From NCBI GenBank assembly GCA_000320545.1, contig ADNK01001348.1:1-25176 (forward strand): a stretch of DNA of 25,176 bases, in the 5' to 3' direction. Position numbers and translations under genes: made by a program. Each line of letters starts with the position of its first letter. Position 1 is the first letter of the stretch. The stretch is from Bigelowiella natans CCMP2755. Its lineage: Eukaryota; Cercozoa; Chlorarachniophyceae. The notes under the pieces are model-generated. The model worked only from the letters and a program-made list of their open reading frames with translations, was not told the origin of the DNA and searched no databases. This document shows positions 9,704-19,488 of the stretch, piece by piece.

Positions 9704-10561
9704 ATGACGGAAGGGCTGCATCATAGAAGCGCCTTGTCTTCCCTACTCCTCCTACTGCTCTGTTGCTTGCAAACCTTTTGCCTCCCACTGGGAAAAAAGG
9801 TGCTTAACATGCGGCTTTGTCTTCTGAGAAAGGCACAACTTCACACTCTTTCTTCTCTTGCGGTTCAGATTCGCGGTGATGTTCAGAGAAGGAACCGGTT
9901 TCTTCGGGGAGGATGGGTTGCACGTGTAGTGGAGGTTGTGGACCACTCTGAAGGACGATTCACGGAGGGCCTCACGCTGGTAATAAATGCTACTTCAGCA
10001 GCGACTATCTGCCCCCCCCCCTGTCTTTACTCACAACTAACACGTAAACTTTTCGCATGAAAGGATTCGGAGAATGGCATGCTTATCGAGTCTACAGGGC
10101 GTAAGAACCACAGCTGCATCTTTTCGTCCCCGATCAGGCAGCATCAGTCGACGCATAAGCACCATCGCCTGAACTCACAGCTGCACAGAGAGGCCATCAC
10201 GACGAATGCTTCTGCACGCCAAGAGGAAGGCAGCAGGGTTCTCAAAACCTGCCTCAACTCGGGGGAATTTGGCGAGGGGATCACCGTTCTGGGTGATAGG
10301 TGATGTTCGTTAGCGCAAGATTGGAAATATGGCGGGCAGATGTTCCATTGCCGCAGCTTATCATTTTCTCTTTGATTCAGAGCTCGTGCAGATTTTCTGA
10401 GATGCGATGAGACTTCACATTTTCTCTTTTCTTTGCTGTTGGCAGAGTATACCAGCTCACGTATAAAGCCCGCGTCGTCCATGCGTATGAACGGTAGTTT
10501 CGCGATTGATTCGAAACAAAAGTAGTAGGAGAAAAATGGACCTGCAACATGTATATGAATA

Positions 10562-10622
<61 letters not shown>

Positions 10623-10689
10623 CATATGTATGTGTGCATCTTTCCCATGTACACACACACGCACACACACAGACAACACACATATAATA

Positions 10690-10734
<45 letters not shown>

Positions 10735-12747
10735 TGAATAGAAAATCTCTTGAGGCTGTGGAGACTCTCCCACTACCAGCATCTGGCCCTGAAGAGGGTT
10801 GGGGGCTGACGTCGGACGGTCAAACTCTCTTCATCAGCGACGGAACCGACACGGTATTATGCTCTTATTCCAAACGCTGCAATGGCGGTGCGGCAATCGT
10901 TGAAACATAGCTCTTCTCGAATAATTCAAGCCCAGACATTTGTGATGTTTTAGTGATGATGATGATGATGATGATAATAATAATAATGCCATTTTGGCCA
11001 CGCCACCAATGAATAATTCAGAGAAGCATTTCCGTTTTGACTCCCCTGCTACGCATTTGGCGTCATGAAACCATCATCATCACCATCATCGTTCTTGTCA
11101 CCGTCGCATATCTGAACTGCTATCTGCCACCACATTCATGCAGCTGCACCTTCTGGACGACCGGCTGAGGCCTCTCGGCGTTCTGCGAACGTCAAATCCA
11201 AATCCGCCGCCACCTCCTCGCAACCGCACACAACAACCAAAACAAAGATTGGAGAACCACGGTGCCGGGAGTGCATTTCTCCCACCGCCGTCTTCCTCAG
11301 CCTCATTGTCATCGTCTTCATCGCCGACACCCCTTCTCCCCCCCCTTCGGCTGAACGAGCTTGAGTTTGTTCCCGGGAATGTTACCGGGATTACCGAGAA
11401 CGACCCAAACGGCCTCATATTTGCGAACCTACTGATGTCGTCGCGCTGTCTCGCGGCCATATCGCCCGATACGGGGCACGTGAAGGTAGGCTAAGTGGGG
11501 TGTGCGCGTGTTTGCGGACGGAATCGCGTGTCTTTCGCCTGCGGCAGCTTTGCACAGTGCCGTGTTTTCAGCAAGCTTTTCTGATATCGATCCCCGTCGT
11601 TACGTTCGGATGATTTTGGTACGACAGGGCTACACGGTGCTGCCTGAGAGCCTGTACAAGGACAACCCGAACCCGGTATTTGTTGCTATTTTTGGGGAAC
11701 TGAAGTCTAGGAAGGAGGGGGGGGGCGGGAGGCGAGGGAGGTCCTTAGATCGACTATCAATGCGAATCCGTCCTGTTTTTTCTGCCTGATTTTTGCTCTC
11801 CCTGTCATTCCTCCATGCACTTCTGACCCCTCGCGTGTCGGCCTTCATATCGTCCCCCGCCCCTCCACCGTTGTGTCGTGTGTAGCTATGGATGATGCTC
11901 AATGGAATCGCCTACGACTCGAGCTCCTCGCGTTTTCTTCTAACGGGGAAGAATTGGCCGAAAATGTATGTCTGCGGTTGGGGAGGGGGGGGGGCGGGTG
12001 GGTAAGGGCTCTACAACGCTTGTCAAATTTAGTGATGTGTGTTGTGAGCACTCTCTCCCGTCATCGTGTGGTGACCGGCGAACGCGTCTGGAAGTGTTTG
12101 AGCCTTTGATGGATGGCCCTTATGCAGATCAATACATGTTCCAATCGACGTCTTTGGGATATGTCTTATCCCTTTCAAGGAGTTTTTATTCATATTTTGC
12201 TCGGGATTTCATCTTTGATACCCCCCCCCTTCCCCCTGTTGCTATCTCATTACTGCTGTTTTCCCTTCTCTATCTTCTTTTGCCTACATATGATACACCT
12301 ACGAATGCCTCTTTCCAGGTTCTGGGTCGAGCTTTCATGGAACGAGAACGTTGATGTTAGCGTGTGTTTTCGCCACTACGTCGAGAGCCTCACGTATGAG
12401 AACCGGAGAACTATGGGAAGGGAAGAGGGGGGGGGGGGGAGGGGAGACTCAGTTATAAAATCTTATTGGAACTGTATGCGTATATTACATTGCTACATTC
12501 TATAATAATCATAATTGATGACGATGATCTCCATCGAGCTTCTCTAAACTCCTCATAATGATTTCCTCCCCCCCCCCCCTCCCCTCTTCGTATCAAGGGC
12601 ATATCCCGTCTCCTCCACCTCCTCTGATTTCCTGGTAAGTGAGCAAGCTAGCATAGAAGCTGTGAGCCTACTATGTGGGACTCATGTGGGACTCAGAAGA
12701 CAAGGAAGAAACAGAGGGAGAACGAGAGAAGACTAAACGAGGGATTG

Positions 12748-12781
<34 letters not shown>

Positions 12782-12959
12782 GTAATGATGATGAGGAGGA
12801 GGAGGGAGGAGTCGTTCGCATGCAGCGATCAGCCTTCCTCGTACTATCAAGCCCGCTCATAGATTCGTATCTCTCTACTCCTTTCATTAAAGGGGCGTGT
12901 TCCCCAAGATCTGACAGTGGTCGGAAGCTCGCGGGACGATGGGGAAACTAATGGAATAG
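9704..12959 (+). CDS. Secreted plant-type glutaminyl-peptide cyclotransferase
   Basis: Ten exons join in phase to 431 aa: 9704-9979, 10064-10299, 10446-10493, 10742-10853, 11144-11485, 11628-11675, 11886-11965, 12319-12393, 12598-12634, 12918-12959. All introns are GT-AG. The enzyme turns N-terminal glutamine into pyroglutamate on secreted peptides; the plant-type family is a five-bladed beta-propeller. Residues 1 to about 28 are a signal peptide (SALSSLLLLLLCCLQTFCLP). Family landmarks follow in order: EGRFTEGLTLDSENGMLIES across the first junction, GEFGEGITVLGDR, VYQLTYKARVVHAYER, EEGWGLTSDGQTLFISDGTD, RLNELEFVPGN, LNGIAYD, LLTGKNWPKMF. An insertion of about 45 residues rich in Pro, Ser and Gln (exon 5) interrupts the blade before RLNELEF. 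The segment 9800-9868 has donor- and acceptor-like ends and is 69 nt, so it could be a skipped in-frame intron. The last two exons lack family support. Confidence 0.83.
10565..10733. repeat. Two (AT)n tracts in intron 3 of the cyclotransferase gene
   Basis: AT runs at 10565-10621 and about 10681-10733 flank a CA-rich stretch (10652-10682). The second run reaches almost to the acceptor TAG at 10739-10741. Confidence 0.95.
12394..12597 (+). other. Cyclotransferase intron 8 with G and C homopolymers
   Basis: This proposed intron contains a G run near 12427-12438 and a C run near 12568-12579. The donor is GTATGA and the acceptor ATCAAG. It is inferred only from phase agreement. Confidence 0.45.
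12747..12805. repeat. (GAT)n-(GAG)n trinucleotide repeat
   Basis: GAT triplets pass into GAG triplets inside the proposed last intron of the cyclotransferase gene (12635-12917). The poly-Asp ORF across it is a product of the repeat. Confidence 0.85.
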
Positions 12960-15391
12960 GGGCTCTTCCCGGAAGAAACCCCAGGATGCTCGAGCGCCTC
13001 CCCGCAAAAATCTCGTCGAAGCTACAGCACCAAATTCTCGACATGCGAGCTTGGTTTCATTCGTTGACACCCGCATACATGCAGGCAGCAGCTGTGCAGC
13101 TTTGACTCGGCACGTTTCTGCAGTAGCATTGGCACAGCGAGGGGACGAATTCCGTCCGCCAGTCACAGTGGCCGTCTCGGAACCTGTGCTGTAGTAGGCT
13201 TTGCATGTTTGTCATTAGCTAGAAATCTCTCCTGGTATGTCTCGTATAGATGTAAGACGAGTGTAATCAAATTGATCAAATTTGTTCAATGGTCACCCTC
13301 ATGGAGCTGTGCAATGCAGGGGCTACAGCGCTAATGCATAGATGTCTGTCTTCATACTAGTTGCGATTGGCACACTTTCGCTAGCTTGGCGCACGCTAGC
13401 ATGGCAGATGCGTTGAGTGCACGGACAGCATGCGCAAGCTTGCCATCAATGTGCATGCCAGCTAGCCAGCTTGCAATTGTTTGAACTAACTGCTGAACTG
13501 CATGCACTGTTGATGAATGTGCGAACGTGCGCGCATGCGAGTGCATGGATGTGTGGTCAGTCTGCGACTTCCAAGTGCATGCAGGGGAGTCCTACGCACC
13601 TCTTAGCCCAAAGTTGATGTCGAAGCCAACACAAGTTTGCCCAGGAGACCAAAATGGAAAGTCTGTGAGTCGCTTGCAGAGCATCGTTGCGAATGTGAAT
13701 TCGGGGCAAATGTGCGAGACGTCACAAAATGTTTCGGATGCCTCATTTTCATCTCAGGACCCAAGAATGATGTTGAATTCAGCTCAAAATCATTTCGAAG
13801 ATGATGATGACAACATTGGGGATGATGTTCTCATGCCAACACCCCGAAACCAACTGCGCCCTGCAGCAAGTACTCGAAAGCTTTTGTCCCAACTGTTCTC
13901 TGCAGAGACCTGAATGGCAGTGCATGTCAACCAGTTCAGCAATCAGCGCATTCGCACGATGCAAAAGTGATTGGAACTGCATGCCAAATGCCACTGACTT
14001 GGTCGTGATGATGAGACCGGCAATCATGGTGTTTGATTCACAAGATGCTGAGGGCACACTAGATGGGCTGTTGCGACTCTCATCCTAGTGAAATGCTCAC
14101 GTTGCATGACACCAATTGTCGTGGAGACAGACAATTGTGACTTCATCTACGATCCATCCATGCATGTCGCTGAACACAGAGAAGCGCAGGTTCTCATGTG
14201 AATTCATGTTCCAACGCAGAATTGCAGAAGCCAACACATTGGAACAATGATTGGACATTGAAAAAAAGTGATGTTTTCATGACGTTTCATGGCGCATTCG
14301 TCATGACATTGGGGCTTGGCAGGGGGTGGGCAGAAGCCTTTTCTGTCAGCTCGTTGTTTTTCCAAGTGTTGGAAGAACAGCTTGAATTCTTTGCTTTTGT
14401 CTTCTTTCGGCTTTTCTTGCTTTGTGTTGCCACTTGATTGGTCAATCTTCTTTCTTTGTTTTGGGAGGCGCTTCAGTTCAGTGATCAGTGTCCGAGCAGC
14501 AAAATCCAGACCAACTGATTGCTCTGTTGTGATGAGAGGACCCAGATTGGGACCCAGTGAACAGGAAAAAACAGCACGCAACGACATCATCAAGCAGACA
14601 TCGTGGAGACAAACACAGAAGGCCAGAAGATGCAAAAATTGAAGCTGTGGAATCTCTCGGAAAGGGTCCATTGGTCCAATTGTTCGTGAACTCATGTGAT
14701 GATGTGCAAAGTTGCCAAACTCTCAAATTGCATGTCAGGGAATTTGCGCTCACAAATCAGGGCGTGTGAAAACAGAAGAAATCGCAAAAATGATCATGAT
14801 GGTGGGCCCTTCAAGACCACCATGTTGTGTCATCAAAACATTCGGAGTGAGAATGGAACACAACAAGGCACCACGTCATTGTCGAACTCGCGTGTTTCAT
14901 CAATGTGCGCATGTCGGCGTGCTCACCACACCACAGTCAACGCAAGTTCGAATGTGCCGTCATCATCATGCTGGCATGCATGTGTGGACAAGCAAGGCTG
15001 ACATCTTGAGCAATCGATTGTTCATTCGCACATGACGTGTGAATGATGTGCAACATGATGGCACGATGGCTGCATCATGCACATTCAAGCAATGCGGAAG
15101 CAATGACGTGTGCGATCATTTAGATCACTTGAATCGCATTTGCGTAGGCGTGAGGCGTGAGCTTGCAAATTTGTCATTGTGCACATGTCTAGATGTTTGA
15201 AACATGGAGCATGCCCATCATTGACAATGCACGAACTGTGCATTCAAAACTCAAAACTGTGCTGCTACCCTAGCACCCGCTAGCCGGTCGTCTACATGCA
15301 ATGATGCACTTTGATCAGGAATGTCGCTGTTGCTACGACATCACATGTTTTTTAAAATGAAATTTACAAGCAATTTGTCATTAAATTGAAC
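12960..15391. other. Gene-poor island rich in TGCA/CATG words
   Basis: There is no microsatellite and no recognisable gene. TGCATG, CATG and GCATGC words are unusually frequent. Open frames exist on both strands. The most protein-like are minus 14695-14204 (163 codons, with a Lys/Glu-rich segment KQEKPKEDKSKEFKLFF) and plus 13801-14088 (SLQRPEWQCMS, with several Cys and Trp). Neither matches a family I know nor joins a neighbour. Decayed mobile DNA or spacer both fit. The region also carries copy 2 of the dispersed repeat. Confidence 0.45.
13263..13335 (+). repeat. Dispersed repeat, copy 2
   Basis: Its core is GCAATGCAGGGGCTACAGCG at about 13313. It is similar over roughly 70 bp to the copy at 5090-5168, in the same orientation. 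Confidence 0.6.
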
Positions 15392-18001
15392 TCATTCTCT
15401 GCTGGTTCCAGCACGCTGTGCATGCTCAAACACTTCTGCTATGTCTTCTAGATTGCTCCGATCTACTTCTACACTTTTGACTTCTTCTTTTAGCCCCTTC
15501 TCGATCTTCTTGAACCAGTTTACATCACGATTCGGGTCCGGTGCTCTGTGAGGTTTAGCCGGAGAATAGCCATCTCCAAGCAATGTAATGCAAACTCCCT
15601 TCTGATGTATTCGATCCTGGTCTATACGACCGCATCTTCCCATTCGTTGAAGGTGGTTTACCTGTGTAAGAGCTGCTTCGAAGTTGATGACTATACTAAC
15701 ATCTGGAAGATTGAAGCCCCTCGAGAGTACGCCGAAGGTGCACATCACAATTTTGTGGCAACCTTCTCTGAATTCTTGCACGACCTAATGACAGTCATTG
15801 GTGACATGATGACATGAAAGTGGTTGTCATCAATCGGTGGGAAGCACCGCAAACCCTCCTCGAGTCACGGTGATCAAGCATGAAAAAACATTTCTATGTA
15901 CCTTCTTACGAGCACTAGTCCCCAATCTTCCGTGCAATACGAGCACTTTCGTGTCCTTCATGTCTTCATTTTTTTTCACAAACTGATCTAGTAGATCAAG
16001 TGAAGCATGACTGTTACAAAATACGATGCATTGTCCCATATCTGGTGTATCCTGTTATTTGTGAATGTTGGCAAGCCTCTATTAGAATCTACATTTGTCG
16101 GTACACAATGTTCGCTGAATAGACCAAAAAATCATCAAATGTTGCGTCGACAACGAGGAGTTATCGTTGGGTTCAAATTGAATCTCACCCACAGTTACAT
16201 CTACAATCTTACAATTTCTCATATTTCAACATGGAAAAATGGATATCATAGCTAAACCATTCCTCTCTTGCTCAACTCACCACCTTGCTATGAACAATAC
16301 TTATCTCTGTCAGCGGGAGGGGCTTCATGGTCCATATTTTGATGGTACTTACCGCATGGATTCCGTAGAGGTCAACAAGAAATTGCATTTTGTCTTTGAA
16401 GTTGCGACACTAACAATGAAGAGAGATTTCCTCGTTATACTACTGGTATTAACACAACTCATGCGCGTCATGAGCCTGTGGAATGTATTCGAATACCCGC
16501 GACAACATCATGGAACATATTACCTTTATTTTGAATTTTTTGATATGATTTCCTGCCACGTCTTTGGTGGTGGTAAGTCGCACACTGTCGTAATCGGAAT
16601 CAACAATGCTTTTGAAGCCCCTGAGAATAGATTGGTCCCTTCTATCATTCGAGCTTTCGTTCGGAATCGTCGCTGACACAAGGATGATCTGACAACAAGA
16701 AAGAATAAATCTCAATTTTGGGACATTATTAGAAGTGCCTTTCTTCGAGCTGGCTGCGACATTATTTATCCTCACTACAGAAATGTATTTTACCTTCGAG
16801 CTGGTTTCTACTTTCGCTTTCTCTCTGGCTTTATGTATTTTTTTTACGATCGTCCTGATATTTCCCAATTCTCTTCCATTGCTTTTAATATCGTTAAGCA
16901 TCTGAAGAACATATTTTTATTCATTTTTCTCGACCACCACTTCAGAAGGGTTTCAAATTGTAATAATCTGGAAGTCTGACCAGCTCCAGTATATGCAATT
17001 GTCTTTATACATTTCAGAGCAATTCATGTCAAAGCAATGTGCAATGTTTCCAGTCCTATCACAAGTTTCATCTTTCTTTTGTATTGGGAGAACAATACCT
17101 TATCCGCTTCGTCCACAACGATCAGGTCGATATCCTAATGACCAATAATGATGAAAATCAGTAAGATCTTCATCAATTAAAAGACCTAATCACCCTCCCT
17201 TTTTTCCAGCTGTTACCTTTCCTTTGAAATTCCGTTTTTTAACCATGTTGAACAGAGTTCCAACGGTCCCGACTAACACACCATGGAGGAACAGAGTTCC
17301 AAGAAACAAAATTAATAAGGAAATTAACTAAATAAAGAGGAACACCGTCGTTAGCTATATCAGCGTTCAATATATATGGAAGAAAATTTAACATTTGGAT
17401 GACATATTACCGATGATGTGTGGATCCCCCTCTTCCACCTCATTATTGATTTTTTTAATCTCGCCTCGAAAGGCAGTCCAGACACGTACATCATTTCCAG
17501 CCAGCCTACATTTTTGTTCATTAGAAGTGCATTGCTATCAACATTGTTGCCCTTCCATCCAAATAAATAATCATGTTTGTAGGTCAGTGTGGAGAGATGC
17601 GAGAGCTAAAGAAGAGTGGAAGATCGAGAGTAAGTCACTCACTTAGATATTTCTTTTGCAGTCTGTATTGTCAACTCCATGGTGTCGCAAAAGACTAAAG
17701 CTTGTAATCCTCGGTTGAGATCTAGCTTCCTCAGAATGGCGAAACCAAACATTCCCGTTTTCCCTGAACCCAACTCAGCTTGTGCCACTATGTGTTTCTC
17801 AGATTTAGCTTCTTCATTGGAGACAATTTTCTTCAGGACTTCCACTTGAATCCTTGTAGGACCTAATTTCCATCCCAGAACTCTCTCGGCGTTAGTTATG
17901 TATTTTTCTGGAATGAAATCTTTGACGTCTTTCCAATTCTCGCCTTCGGCTAAGCTGAGGTTTTGCAGTTCTGTTTGCAATTCTGGGGTGGTCTCGGTCA
18001 T
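15392..18001 (-). CDS. Dbp5/DDX19-like DEAD-box RNA helicase
   Basis: Nine exons join in phase to 472 aa, the usual size of the family: 18001-17643, 17505-17411, 17272-17217, 17134-17099, 16901-16794, 16688-16524, 16409-16353, 16051-15902, 15784-15392. All introns are GT-AG. Visible motifs: Q-motif-like GWKLGPTRIQ (43-52), Walker A AELGSGKT (75-82), GTVGT (153-157) where Dbp5 has GTPGT, DEAD (178-181), SAT (223-225), IVFCNS (301-306), SRGFN (363-367) replacing ARGID, QRMGRCGR (388-395) replacing HRIGRxGR. Motif Ia is weak (CDTMEL for PTREL). Dbp5/DDX19 remodels mRNPs at the nuclear pore and acts in translation termination; the overall register, short RGE segment and C-terminal tail fit that branch best. 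Changed motifs V and VI suggest altered ATPase or RNA contacts. It is head to head with an eIF4A-type helicase. Confidence 0.8.
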
Positions 18002-18811
18002 GGTTTATGCAAAGTTACTTTGAGTGGTGTGGGGCCTAAAGTGACTTGAGTGATGTGGGGCCTTGAGTTGTGTGATGTACTCGTACACTTCTCTAATATC
18101 AGATCAAGCCAATTCCTTTTCAGATCAAGCAGCTGTGGAATCTACGGGATTTCAAAATCCGAATTTTCCCTGAATCAACTTTCACTTGATGTCGTAAGAT
18201 GAAAATTTTGGACATTGACTTGCTGAATGCAGGACAGCTTTTCTAGTTCTAATTCTCAAATCTGTGATGAAAATCTTTCTCCCTTTTCGGAGCCGAGCTT
18301 AAAGACATCTTCGGAGATTGTCGTAGGTTCAAAATGCAACATCGCATCCAATTCGACCTTTGTCGCAGTCGAAAAATCTCATTGCATTTCCACCACGCGA
18401 GAGAACAAGAGTGAGTGGAAATTTCCCTACATCTTCGGAGATTGTCGTAGGTTCAAAATGCAACACCGCATCCAATTCGATCATTGTCGCAGTCGAAAAA
18501 TCTCATTGTATTTCCACCATCGGTTCGGCTTTGGATGAGAAGGAGAAGGAATCCGGAATCTCACCAAACCAAAAAAAACACACCGGTCGTGTAAGACATA
18601 ACCCATTAGGCTTCGCAATCGCCCTTCACCCGCAACCACGCGAGAGTTTATCGCTACCAGGTATCTTTGATCATTAAGGGAAACGTCCAATTGACAAGAT
18701 GGGATTTTGTGGCTTTTTCACGATGGACTTCATAGCTCGATTGAATGATGGGGAGGGAGAATAAATGGAGGAGAGAATGTGAGAGAAACATACACACACA
18801 CACACAAACAT

Positions 18812-18814
<3 letters not shown>
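18002..18814. promoter_or_regulatory. Upstream region of the DDX19-like gene with a direct repeat
   Basis: No coding exon is recognised. Short AGTG/TTGAG-type tandem words lie at 18015-18075. A 91-bp direct repeat (18305-18395, 18429-18519) fills the middle. The remainder up to the AG tract shows nothing clear. Confidence 0.5.
18305..18519 (+). repeat. 91-bp direct repeat, two copies 124 bp apart
   Basis: Copies at 18305-18395 and 18429-18519 start ACATCTTCGGAGATTGTCGT and end TTTCCACCA. I see only a few substitutions and no length change. Each contains GTCGCAGTCGAAAAATCTCA. Confidence 0.85.
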
Positions 18815-18892
<78 letters not shown>

Positions 18893-18904
18893 GAGAGAGA
18901 GAGA
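18815..18904. repeat. (AG)n microsatellite, about 90 bp
   Basis: A nearly uninterrupted AG run with one GTGAG break near 18890, preceded by a short CA run (18792-18806). Confidence 0.97.
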
Positions 18905-18921
18905 TCAGGGAAAAGGGTAGA

Positions 18922-19079
18922 GATCCCCATTGGGTAAATGGCACTGACCAGCAGCAGCAGCATATGCTCACTGCTGTTGGTCATGGTGCATGAGGTTCGA
19001 CTCCTCGTGGGATCGCGAGGGGGCAGCCGGACGGCTAAAACCGGATGGGATTTGCCCCCTTCAAGACTTGAGGTGTCTT
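18922..19079 (+). ncRNA. tRNA-like, Pol III-promoter-like segment with nested inverted repeats
   Basis: TGGGTAAATGG (18931-18941) matches 9 of 11 positions of a tRNA A box. GGTTCGACTCC (18994-19004) is a perfect B box in a T-arm-like hairpin (GAGG/CCTC). GATCCC (18922-18927) can pair with GGGATC (19009-19014) exactly where an acceptor stem would close. Between the boxes GACCAGCAGCAG pairs with CTGCTGTTGGTC, a 12-bp stem that does not fit a normal anticodon arm. Downstream are AGGGGGCA/TGCCCCCT (19018-19025, 19053-19060) and AAGAC/GTCTT. It could be a tRNA relic, a tRNA-derived SINE head, or structured 5' leader. A functional tRNA is unlikely. Confidence 0.35.
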
Positions 19080-19488
19080 CCCATTGTGGAGGCTTAAAAG
19101 GTGGCATGCCAGGAATGGTGTGTGATTCCGCTTCCTCAAGGTAGCTACTGGTGATCGAGAAGGGCCAGTTAAGGGACAAAGGTGAAAGCCTTAGCCCACG
19201 ACGAACAATGTTCGTTCACCTTCAGTTGAATTCATTATTTGCAAAGGGTACCTCTTCTTTGCATCTTATCTTTGAGGGAACAAAATTGAAAATAACAACA
19301 GCAACAACAACAACACCATCAATACCAAGAACAAGAAAAACGATAATGCTTCTCAAAACCCTGCAGCTATCGATCGATCTGAACCTAGCAAGCAACAGGA
19401 CCAGCAAGTAAAACAAGTGCAAAACAAGGATCAATGGCATGATGACGAAAAATCATCGTCTGAGCTACGAACTAGTGAAAACAAAAGA

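Noticed and set aside
12673-12951. ORF with poly-Asp and poly-Glu
   Set aside because: It follows the GAT and GAG repeats and overlaps the proposed last intron and exon of the cyclotransferase gene in another frame.
18305-18519. CRISPR-like array
   Set aside because: There are only two long copies, in a eukaryotic context, with no short regular repeat-spacer structure.
18922-19015. A functional tRNA gene
   Set aside because: A and B boxes and an acceptor-like pairing exist, but no normal D arm and anticodon arm can be drawn. It is kept only as a tRNA-like candidate.
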